This document shows, in pieces, positions 1 to 6,557 of a stretch of 7,892 nucleotides of DNA (its first letter is position 1; every line of letters begins with the position of its first letter). The stretch comes from an uncultured Chloroflexota bacterium (GTDB lineage: Bacteria > Chloroflexota > Anaerolineae > Aggregatilineales > Phototrophicaceae): positions 1 through 7,892 of the forward strand of contig CALMZT010000595.1 of the NCBI GenBank assembly GCA_937870805.1, written 5' to 3'. The translations under genes were made by a program, and so were the position numbers. The notes under the pieces were generated by a model. The model was not told where the DNA came from and searched no databases. It saw only the letters and a list, made by a program, of their open reading frames with translations.

Positions 1-1
1 A

Positions 2-73
2 GACGGTGAGGATGTACTGCCTGGATTTAAGCTCCATGTGAAGGACCTGTTCCCGCCTGCCCGCGAAAGTTAA
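2..73 (+). CDS. Uma2 family endonuclease-like protein, C-terminal tail (partial)
   Basis: Only the last 23 codons are in the window; they read DGEDVLPGFKLHVKDLFPPARES and then TAA. A GEDVLPGF-(K/R/S)-L-x-V-x-(D/E)-LF ending is what I know from the C-terminus of Uma2 family (DUF820, PD-(D/E)XK-fold) proteins, which occur in many copies in Cyanobacteria and Chloroflexota and whose cellular role is poorly known. The nuclease core is outside the window, so activity cannot be judged. The stop codon ends 3 nt before the ATG of the ABC ATPase gene, so the two are probably cotranscribed and translationally coupled. The family call rests on this short tail alone. Confidence 0.6.
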   Translation, partial: DGEDVLPGFKLHVKDLFPPARES

Positions 74-76
74 CTC

Positions 77-1360
77 ATGCGTGAGATTGCAATCCATATC
101 GAAAATATTGGCAAGCAGTACCGTGTAGGCGGCGTAGAGCGCATTGACCGCACGCTGCGCGAAACTCTGACCGATGCCGTGAAAGCGCCGTTTCGCCGTT
201 TGAAGGATGAGCGCACGACCTTTTGGGCGCTGCGGGATGTCTCCTTTGAGATTCAACACGGCGAAGTCATCGGTTTGATTGGACACAACGGCGCTGGCAA
301 AAGCACTCTGCTCAAAATCCTTTCACGCATCACTGAACCGACGCAGGGTAAAATTACGCTCTATGGACGGGTCGGCTCACTCTTAGAGGTAGGCACAGGC
401 TTTCATCCAGAACTCACGGGACGCGAAAACGTCTACATGAACGGGGCGATTCTGGGCATGAAACGCCGCGAGATCGAGCGCCAGTTTGACGAAATTGTTG
501 CCTTTGCCGAGATCGAGAAATTTATCGACACCCCTGTGAAATTCTACTCCAGCGGTATGTATCTGCGTTTGGCGTTTTCAGTTGCTGCACACTTAGAAAC
601 CGAAATTTTGATGGTTGATGAAGTGCTGGCGGTGGGCGATGCCAACTTCCAGCGCAAATGCCTGAATAAGATGCAGGACGTTGGGCAGCAGGGACGCACA
701 GTGGTACTCGTGTCGCACAACATGGCAGCCATTGCGCGGCTGTGTTCACGAACGATTCTGCTCAGTGAGGGTACGCTAAAAGCCGACGATGAGACCGCAA
801 AAGTGATCAACATCTACATGAACGAGGGCTTAAGCACGACGGGCGAACGCCGTTGGGATGACCTCGCCAAAGCGCCGGGCACTGAAACGGTGCGGCTCGC
901 GGCGGTGCGTTTATGCGACGAACGCGGACACATCAGTGATACCTTTGACATCCGCCGTCCTATTACCTTTGAAATCGAATACGATGTGCTGCAACCTGGC
1001 AAGCGCCTTGTGCCCGCCTTCATCCTCTACAATCAGGAAGGGCTGAGCGTGTTTACGGGCGCAGACTTGACACCAGAGTTTATTTACGAGCAAGATGTTG
1101 ACAGCACGGGAAAACGGATTTCGCGCTGTGTGATTCCGGGCAATTTACTGGTCGAAGGGTCTTTTTCACTGCAAGTTGCGCTGTCGGCGGTTTTGGAGAA
1201 TAACACTGCGCACTTTAATGTTCCCGACTGTTTGCGCTTTCAGGTGATCGACGCGATGGAAGGCGATTCGATGCGCGGTGTCTATGGCGGGACGCTTTTG
1301 GGAGTCGTGCGCCCCAAGCTGGAATGGCAGCACGAAAATATGACAACGCTGGTGGGATAA
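77..1360 (+). CDS. wzt: Wzt-type ABC transporter ATP-binding protein with C-terminal glycan-recognition domain (polysaccharide export)
   Basis: This 427-aa protein is the ATPase half of an ABC exporter that moves lipid-linked O-antigen, teichoic acid or similar polysaccharide across the inner membrane (Wzt/TagH/RfbB family). It shows Walker A GHNGAGKST (residues 69-77), the family-typical EVGTGFHPELTGREN segment (104-118), signature SSGM (158-161), Walker B ILMVDE (177-182), D-loop VGD (186-188) and switch His214 in VSHN. The roughly 25-residue linker before FWALRDVSFEI (49-59) is typical of this subfamily. Residues about 260-415 match the extra beta-rich C-terminal domain of Wzt, which in the Escherichia coli O9a system binds the modified chain terminus. 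The ATG lies 3 nt after the preceding stop; upstream GAAAG is only a weak ribosome-binding site. The nucleotide-binding core is intact. The partner Wzm permease is not in the window. Confidence 0.93.
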   Translation: MREIAIHIENIGKQYRVGGVERIDRTLRETLTDAVKAPFRRLKDERTTFWALRDVSFEIQHGEVIGLIGHNGAGKSTLLKILSRITEPTQGKITLYGRVGSLLEVGTGFHPELTGRENVYMNGAILGMKRREIERQFDEIVAFAEIEKFIDTPVKFYSSGMYLRLAFSVAAHLETEILMVDEVLAVGDANFQRKCLNKMQDVGQQGRTVVLVSHNMAAIARLCSRTILLSEGTLKADDETAKVINIYMNEGLSTTGERRWDDLAKAPGTETVRLAAVRLCDERGHISDTFDIRRPITFEIEYDVLQPGKRLVPAFILYNQEGLSVFTGADLTPEFIYEQDVDSTGKRISRCVIPGNLLVEGSFSLQVALSAVLENNTAHFNVPDCLRFQVIDAMEGDSMRGVYGGTLLGVVRPKLEWQHENMTTLVG

Positions 1361-1374
1361 AAGGTAGTCTTGGG

Positions 1375-2442
1375 ATGTCGGGATCGTTAGAAAAGCTGGA
1401 ACGTGCGCTGAACCGGATAGGACAGGATGCTGAAACGCGCGAGGCGCTGACCCGCTTGCTGCTTGACTTTGAAGCGCGGGCGAATTACAGCGGCGGCAGT
1501 GTGCGCGATGATGTTACAGGTCCGGTGTTCGATGCACTGTATCATGATGCCGGGTTGGTGCGTAAAACACTGCAATCGGGGCTGGTCTTTGAGTTTCCGC
1601 ACACAAGCAAAATCACGCGCGATTTCATCATGTCCAAGCCGGAAGTTCCCGATCATGTGTGGGAGCCGCAAACAACGCGCTTGCTGTTGTATTTATCGCG
1701 CGATACGCGGCATGTCGTCATTGGTGGTGCATACTTTGGCGATCAGGCGCTGCTCGTCGCCCAGCAGCTTGCCGCGCGGCAGGGGGTGGTTCATGCTTTC
1801 GAGCCGCATGAGGGCAATCTAAACACGCTGCGCCATAATGTGCAGTTGAATGGTTTGACGGACAACGTAAAATCGTCGGCGCTGGGCTTGTGGGACGAGG
1901 ACACAAAACTCACCTTAGTGGGCTACGATGCCTATGCTTTTTCAGCGCCTGCCGCCGATGCCGACAATGGCTTTGCGACCACGACCATTGACACGTATGC
2001 CGAACAGGAAGGCATTACGGGTCAAATTGGGGTGATTATGATTGATACGGAAGGTGGAGAACTGAAAGGCTTTCAGGGGGCAGAATATCACTTGCGGCTG
2101 CCTGCTCCACAAGCGCCGCACCTCATCTTTGAAATCCACCGTCACTACGTCGATTGGTCCGATGGCTTGCACAACACCGATATTGTGAAATACCTGCATT
2201 CATTGGGCTATGTGATCTATTCTGTGCGCGACTTTCATTCCAACTATGCCATGTCGCACTTGCCGATTGAACTTGTGCCGCTGGAAGAAACCTATCTCGA
2301 AGGTCCGCCACACGGACTCAACATGGTCGCCGTGAAAGACCCGACGATTCTTCAGAATGACCTGTTTAAGCTCACGCATCACGTCAGCCCGAAGCTGTTG
2401 TGGCATAAAGACCCGACGTTACATCACCCGACAACCTCATGA
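1375..2442 (+). CDS. FkbM family SAM-dependent methyltransferase
   Basis: This is a 355-aa class I methyltransferase of the FkbM type, a family that O-methylates sugars and polyketide or glycan hydroxyls using S-adenosylmethionine. The SAM-binding motif I region is VVIGGAYFGDQALLVA (114-129), followed by VHAFEPHEGN with the ribose-binding acidic residue at Glu143, then LRHNVQLNGL, and the family hallmark IDTEGGELKGF (223-233). The N-terminal ~110 residues look helical and are not assigned. I chose ATG 1375 because AAGG lies 10 nt upstream and this start avoids overlap; the frame is open to ATG 1324, which would add 17 residues inside the wzt gene. It starts 14 nt after wzt and ends in a 4-nt ATGA overlap with the next gene. 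Its place beside a Wzt with a recognition domain suggests it modifies the exported glycan, perhaps as a chain cap (inference). Confidence 0.88.
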   Translation: MSGSLEKLERALNRIGQDAETREALTRLLLDFEARANYSGGSVRDDVTGPVFDALYHDAGLVRKTLQSGLVFEFPHTSKITRDFIMSKPEVPDHVWEPQTTRLLLYLSRDTRHVVIGGAYFGDQALLVAQQLAARQGVVHAFEPHEGNLNTLRHNVQLNGLTDNVKSSALGLWDEDTKLTLVGYDAYAFSAPAADADNGFATTTIDTYAEQEGITGQIGVIMIDTEGGELKGFQGAEYHLRLPAPQAPHLIFEIHRHYVDWSDGLHNTDIVKYLHSLGYVIYSVRDFHSNYAMSHLPIELVPLEETYLEGPPHGLNMVAVKDPTILQNDLFKLTHHVSPKLLWHKDPTLHHPTTS

Positions 2443-3260
2443 TAACCATCCTTGGCGCAACGGGCTTTTTTGGCTCTCATCTGGTAAAACGGCTGGCACA
2501 GGAGGGCACAGAGTATTATGCCCCGTCGCGTGACGCTGTGTTGACAGACCGCCCGCTTGGCACTGTGATTTACACCATCGGCTTGACAGCAGATTTTCGC
2601 ACGCGCCCGTTTGACACCGTAGAAGCCCATGTCTGCAAACTGCTGGGGCTGCTGCGTGATGGCGACTTCGATAAACTGGTGTATGTCTCATCGACTCGTG
2701 TGTACAATCGGCAGATGCCCATCGCGCTGGAAGATGAGCCGCTGCTGGTCAATCCCCTTGTGCCAACCGATAATTTCAACATTTCCAAGTTGATGGGCGA
2801 GTCGATTGCGCTGCGTTCGGGTCGTAAAGTATCATGCGTGCGTGTGTCAAATGTTTATGGTCCTGATTTTAACTCGGATAATTTTTTGACAAGTGTCCTG
2901 CGTGACGCGGTGACACAGGGCAAAGTGACCTTACAGACTAAGCTCGCATCCGCGAAAGATTATGTGAGCATTGACGACGTTGTGGATGGCTTGCTGACGA
3001 TTGCCCGCAAAGGTGAACAGCCGATCTATAACCTTGGCGGAGGACGCCAGACGACACATCAAGAGCTAGGCGATGAAATCGCGCATTTGACGGGCGCGAC
3101 CTTTGACGTGGTGGAAAACGCTTATGATATGAGCTTCCCGCCGATCAGCATCGCGCGGATGCAGCAGGAATTCAGTTACTCACCAGCCTATGTGCTGGAT
3201 GATCTTGAAAAGCTCGTCCAAATGTTTCGAGAACACGATTTTCAGCAGTTCGCATCATGA
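2439..3260 (+). CDS. NAD(P)-dependent epimerase/dehydratase, extended SDR family, catalytic Tyr replaced by Phe
   Basis: This 273-aa protein is an extended short-chain dehydrogenase/reductase of the nucleotide-sugar epimerase/dehydratase type. The Rossmann dinucleotide motif is GATGFFG (6-12); VYVSSTRVY (81-89) supplies the usual active-site Ser/Thr, NVYGPDF (138-144) follows, and DYVSIDDVV (174-182) is the conserved substrate-side motif. It is shorter than the usual 300-340 aa. The YxxxK catalytic pair reads F113-N-I-S-K117, so the tyrosine that acts as general acid/base appears as phenylalanine (codon ttc at 2775-2777). The lysine is kept. It may be a weak, altered or non-catalytic enzyme. 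The ATG overlaps the methyltransferase TGA as ATGA, implying translational coupling. Its likely role is making or remodelling a sugar precursor for the surface glycan; the exact substrate cannot be read from sequence. Confidence 0.88.
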   Translation: MITILGATGFFGSHLVKRLAQEGTEYYAPSRDAVLTDRPLGTVIYTIGLTADFRTRPFDTVEAHVCKLLGLLRDGDFDKLVYVSSTRVYNRQMPIALEDEPLLVNPLVPTDNFNISKLMGESIALRSGRKVSCVRVSNVYGPDFNSDNFLTSVLRDAVTQGKVTLQTKLASAKDYVSIDDVVDGLLTIARKGEQPIYNLGGGRQTTHQELGDEIAHLTGATFDVVENAYDMSFPPISIARMQQEFSYSPAYVLDDLEKLVQMFREHDFQQFAS

Positions 3261-3284
3261 CTTCCCTCTAACGAAAGACAGGCT

Positions 3285-4523
3285 ATGCCTCCATTTTTTT
3301 CCATTGTGCTTCCCACCAAAAATCGCAGCCATATTATCGGCGCGGCGCTGCGCTGTGTGTTCAACCAGACCTTTACCGACTTTGAGGTGATTGTGGTGGA
3401 CAACAGCGACGACGACTCGACAGTGCAGGTAGTCAAGGGCTTTGACGACGCGCGGCTGCGTTATATTCGCACAGGCGGCTTGTCGATGCCTGACAATTGG
3501 GAAGCGGGTGTTCGTGAGGCACGCGGGGAATACCTGACAATTCTGGAAGACAAGCAGCTTTTATACGCGCGCGCGCTGGCGACGATCTATCGCGCTGTCG
3601 AAAAGGAGCGCCCGCTGTCGGTGAATTGGTATGTCGATGCCATCAACAACACCAACGGCAGCGCTTGTGTCTATTCCAACCTGTTCGGCAAGCTGACACC
3701 GGAAACCGAATATTTCACGTCTCAGGAGTTGATCACACGCTTCATGGCGACAGGACATTATGGGGTGCTCTATCTGTTGCCAAAGGGTTTTAATTCCTGC
3801 ACGCATCGTTCGCTGGTCGATAGGATTCTGAACGGTCCGGGCGGGCGTTTCTGTCCCCCAGTATCCCCAGACTACACGACGGCGTTTGTGCAATTAGCGT
3901 ATGCTGACCGTGTGCTGCGCATCAACGAAGCTCTCTCCGCTATCGCCTGGGCGGGAGGGAATGGCATCAGCTTGACGATGAAGGACGAAAAAGGGCGGAT
4001 GATGCGCTTCATCAAAGAAGTCGGCGCGGAACGGATCTCTGATCGAGTCCCTGTGCGTTCACCGATGATTATCAACAGCATCATCTATAACGATTATATC
4101 AACCTGCGGGATCAGCTTGGCGGTCATCTAACAGATGTCCCCTTCGATGCGGCACAGTATTTTGTCGTGTGTTTTGACGAAATCATTCGCCGTGAATTGA
4201 TGGGTGTCGATATGTCGGAGGAAGAAGCCCTGTGGCGTCATGCCTTAGAGCAGCAGCCCACAGCCGTTCAAGCCAGCGTTCGCCACGCGATCAAGCCGCA
4301 CATCCGTCAACGTGCTGAACATCGCCGCGCCGTCTTCATGCAAAAGACAGGCATGAAGCGTGTGATCGGCAAAGTGCAGCAAATCACAGGGTTGTCAGCG
4401 GCGGCATTGGCGGCGGCGAATTCTGTTCCTACTTTTCCCGACGTTCTCGCGGCGGTTGATTGGGAAGCGCGTGGCGAGTATCGGGGCGTCTTTGCACAAC
4501 ACAACTTAGATACGTCTGGCTGA
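3285..4523 (+). CDS. Family 2 glycosyltransferase (GT-A fold) with variant acidic motif
   Basis: This 412-aa protein begins with a GT-A nucleotide-sugar-binding domain: FSIVLPTKNRSHIIGAAL (5-22), then CVFNQTFTDFEVIVVDNSDDDST (24-46), the standard GT2 opening with Asp39 placed to bind the nucleotide, then NWEAGVREARGEYLTILEDK (71-90). Where most GT2 enzymes carry a DxD or DDD metal-binding motif, this one has LEDKQLL, with Glu88-Asp89-Lys90. SPDYT (194-198) follows in the acceptor region. Residues about 230-412 are not assigned and look largely helical. The start follows AGACAGG closely and is 24 nt after the SDR stop. It is the last gene of the + strand run and probably adds a sugar to the glycan exported through the Wzt system; donor and acceptor are unknown. 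Confidence 0.88.
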   Translation: MPPFFSIVLPTKNRSHIIGAALRCVFNQTFTDFEVIVVDNSDDDSTVQVVKGFDDARLRYIRTGGLSMPDNWEAGVREARGEYLTILEDKQLLYARALATIYRAVEKERPLSVNWYVDAINNTNGSACVYSNLFGKLTPETEYFTSQELITRFMATGHYGVLYLLPKGFNSCTHRSLVDRILNGPGGRFCPPVSPDYTTAFVQLAYADRVLRINEALSAIAWAGGNGISLTMKDEKGRMMRFIKEVGAERISDRVPVRSPMIINSIIYNDYINLRDQLGGHLTDVPFDAAQYFVVCFDEIIRRELMGVDMSEEEALWRHALEQQPTAVQASVRHAIKPHIRQRAEHRRAVFMQKTGMKRVIGKVQQITGLSAAALAAANSVPTFPDVLAAVDWEARGEYRGVFAQHNLDTSG

Positions 4524-4551
4524 TCCCCTGAAATCTGGACACTCTTTCAAT

Positions 4552-4646
4552 TAGGATTTACGCAGTTGACGGGCGCACGCCGCTTCGCTTACGAGGTGCG
4601 TCCCTACGAGTGATGCGGAAATTTGAACTCAACTGCGTAACTTCTA
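4552..4646. mobile_element. MITE-like element with 18-bp terminal inverted repeats and a possible TTCAAT target duplication
   Basis: A 95-bp palindromic element fills the gap between two converging transcripts. The left end TAGGATTTACGCAGTTGA (4552-4569) and the right end TCAACTGCGTAACTTCTA (4629-4646) are inverted copies matching at 16 of 18 positions, with the inner 12 bp perfect. TTCAAT flanks it on both sides (4546-4551 and 4647-4652), which fits a 6-bp target-site duplication. Inside, GGGCGCAC (4571-4578) pairs with GTGCGTCCC (4596-4604) with one bulged base. There is no plausible transposase reading frame, so it would depend on one supplied elsewhere. TAGGA-T/C-TTACGCA-like ends are, from memory and unchecked, common in intergenic repeats of cyanobacteria and Chloroflexota. 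As RNA it folds from either strand and may help end both transcripts. Confidence 0.68.
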
Positions 4647-4682
4647 TTCAATATCATGCGGTGTCACTGACCAGCATGAATC

Positions 4683-5465
4683 TCACTCTTTGTCCTCATG
4701 CGCTTTTTGTTTCTGTATCGGTGGTTCTTCCAGCGAACGGCGCGCGGCTTCAGCCAGCCGATCTGCGAATTCCTGATGATGCTCAATCGCAAATGCCATC
4801 GACTCTTCTGCTACGCGGAAGCGCACTAAGCCGTCATCGGTTGGCTCATCCAGCCGTCGCAGCGCTGTGATCTCCTGCACGTCACTCAGCGGCACCGCAC
4901 GCAGCACCCGACTCCCGCGCAGAATCACCAGATACAGCGGCATGATGTACAGCGACACGCCTTCGTCCAGTTTCCATGCGCCGTAAATGTCCTGCGTCGC
5001 AGGGTACGCTTCTACCGCGCCGTAATGGATATAAGGACGCTGGCGACGGTATGCCTTGACCATCGTTTCATGCGTGATGGTTTTCAGCGTGCGTACAAAA
5101 CGCCGCATCTCAGCGTGGTGCAGGCGGATTTCCAGCAGTGTCCACAGATCGTCCTGTTCAAGGTGCAGCCAGATGTCGTTGCTGCCCATCTCATACTTTT
5201 TGGGACGCCCAAACCAGCGCAGCGCATGAATGGCGAAGAGGAACTGCTGCTGTGTGCCGCGCGTGCGAGGGTAGAGGATGATACTGCCTTGCTCGATTTC
5301 CAGCACACAGTAGTACCAGCGCGTCGCCGTGCCGTTGATCTGTCGCAGGCGATACATACTCCCCGGAGCTATCACCAGCAGCGGCGAGGGTGTGCGGCTG
5401 ACAAGCTGGTTGTACAGGCGCAGCGCCCCAACGAATGGAAAAATCCGTGTCAGCCAGTCCGTCAC
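4683..5465 (-). CDS. Hypothetical protein with two apparent PH-like domains
   Basis: I do not recognise this 260-aa protein at family level. It has no signal peptide and no convincing membrane segment. The middle (about 33-130) and the C-terminal half (about 148-246) each read like a small beta-barrel closed by an amphipathic helix, as in bacterial PH-like domains. The second is clearest: LYLVILRGSRVLRAVPLSDVQ (177-197), then LVRFRV (213-218), FAIEHHQEFADRLAEAARRS (225-244). The charged tail is rich in Glu, Lys and Gln. The start is GTG, chosen because GAGGGGG (5470-5476) sits 4 nt upstream. It begins 27 nt after the stop of the membrane-protein gene and is the last gene of the - strand operon, so it likely works with those proteins at the membrane. 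The PH-like reading comes from pattern only and needs a structure prediction. Confidence 0.72.
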   Translation of the reverse strand: MTDWLTRIFPFVGALRLYNQLVSRTPSPLLVIAPGSMYRLRQINGTATRWYYCVLEIEQGSIILYPRTRGTQQQFLFAIHALRWFGRPKKYEMGSNDIWLHLEQDDLWTLLEIRLHHAEMRRFVRTLKTITHETMVKAYRRQRPYIHYGAVEAYPATQDIYGAWKLDEGVSLYIMPLYLVILRGSRVLRAVPLSDVQEITALRRLDEPTDDGLVRFRVAEESMAFAIEHHQEFADRLAEAARRSLEEPPIQKQKAHEDKE

Positions 5466-5492
5466 ACCACCCCCTCAATTGTAAAGCGCGAC

Positions 5493-6557
5493 CTATATTT
5501 TATCGCCGTTCGACACTTTCTCCGTCTTCACAAGCTGATAGCGCTGCGCCGTCCATTCCGCCATTTTCAAGCGTATCCACGCCCGCCACACCACAAACGG
5601 CAGCGTCAGCAGCACAATCAACACCACCTGTCCAGCGTCCAGCAAAATAATCGGCGGCTGGTATGGACTAAAGAAGTATACAGATGCCGCAAGCTGTCCC
5701 GTGATTGTCCAGCCGTTATCAATTGCCGTCCACAAAAACATCCCGATCAGCAGCAGTGTCATGCCATCCTGCTGCGTGACGAACACCACAGCCAATACGA
5801 CGGTGATCAGCAGCATCGCCGTAATGAACTCGATCAAACTCACTGCACCACGCCCAAACCATCCCCACCACGTATTGCCGTAACGCGGCGAGTCTAACAT
5901 ATCGTCCACGCTGCCCGCTGCTAAGCTGGGCAAGAGGCTGAACGTAAGCAGCACACTCAGCACGCCGATGACGAGAATATCGAACGGCGAAGGACTGTCG
6001 ATAAAGCCGCTGTTCGGAAAGCGCGCTGCGGTACTGTTGGCGATGGCGCGCGTCAATTCGCCCACTGCGAAGGTAAACACTCCGGCGCGGATGATGGCAG
6101 CAGGAATAAGCTGCGGCGCAATCATGCGCATGATGGTCCACCACTTGGCACGCACATACGAACGCGCATCCACGCCCGTCAGCGTAATCAATTCCCAACG
6201 ATCACGCTTGCTTTTATCGCGCGCAATGATCTGCCTAGCCAATACGCGCGTGCGTTGCAGGGGAATGGCATATGCCGCTAAAAACGCCGCAAAGCCGCCA
6301 AGAATCAGCGTTTGCAGCAAGAAACGCCTCGTGATGGAAAGCGTCGTGATGTGTAAGAGGTCGATATTGAACCACACGGCGAAGCATTCATAGACGAACA
6401 ACAGCAAACTCAACACCGTCATCGTGCCGACGAAGACACGTGACAGCCACTGCACGCGCGACGCAGCATGGTACTGCGCGCGTCCTGACCATAAGCGCAG
6501 TTCAGTCGCCGTGAGGATATGATTGTCGAATCGATGTAAGATGCGGTTGAGCATCAC
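5493..6557 (-). CDS. Polytopic membrane protein resembling an ABC-2 type permease (intact paralogue)
   Basis: This 354-aa integral membrane protein has about six to seven hydrophobic segments, near residues 42-62, 79-99, 148-168, 192-215, 240-262, 266-285 and 308-328. Between the second and third lies a conserved cytoplasmic block, IIARDKS (110-116), WELITLTGVD (121-130), ARSYVRAKWW (131-140). It resembles the E-x-LL-x-TP...G-K-W element that follows the second helix in ABC-2 permeases, so I infer a transporter subunit. No ATPase is adjacent. GTG 6557 is directly followed by ATG 6554; GAAAGG (6562-6567) is spaced 4 nt from the GTG and 7 nt from the ATG, so ATG 6554 (353 aa) may be the true start. 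It is a clear paralogue of the frameshifted gene upstream, sharing the block above, DxLDS.R.GN.WWG and the identical C-terminal KMAEWTAQRYQLV. The substrate is unknown. Confidence 0.78.
   Translation of the reverse strand: MMLNRILHRFDNHILTATELRLWSGRAQYHAASRVQWLSRVFVGTMTVLSLLLFVYECFAVWFNIDLLHITTLSITRRFLLQTLILGGFAAFLAAYAIPLQRTRVLARQIIARDKSKRDRWELITLTGVDARSYVRAKWWTIMRMIAPQLIPAAIIRAGVFTFAVGELTRAIANSTAARFPNSGFIDSPSPFDILVIGVLSVLLTFSLLPSLAAGSVDDMLDSPRYGNTWWGWFGRGAVSLIEFITAMLLITVVLAVVFVTQQDGMTLLLIGMFLWTAIDNGWTITGQLAASVYFFSPYQPPIILLDAGQVVLIVLLTLPFVVWRAWIRLKMAEWTAQRYQLVKTEKVSNGDKI
5529..5567 (-). repeat. 39-bp direct repeat, copy 1 (3' end of intact paralogue)
   Basis: This stretch is identical, base for base, to 6589-6627. 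On the - strand it encodes KMAEWTAQRYQLV in the intact membrane protein. Identity includes every third codon position, unlike the rest of the paralogous pair. Confidence 0.93.

Noticed and set aside
1324..1374. Longer start of the FkbM methyltransferase at ATG 1324
   Set aside because: It would overlap wzt by 37 nt and lacks a better ribosome-binding site than ATG 1375, which has AAGG 10 nt upstream.
4524..4682. Classical intrinsic terminator after the glycosyltransferase gene
   Set aside because: The only strong hairpin is the MITE-like palindrome, and it is not followed by a T-run; any terminator role is conjecture.
4610..4870. Small + strand open frame starting inside the MITE-like element
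   Set aside because: It runs into the antisense of the PH-like gene, has no ribosome-binding site and no recognisable protein features.
5025..5897. Long + strand open frame antisense to the PH-like and membrane-protein genes
   Set aside because: The translation is rich in His, Gln, Arg and Pro with no domain, as expected from the opposite strand of a real gene; both - strand genes beneath it have coherent protein features.
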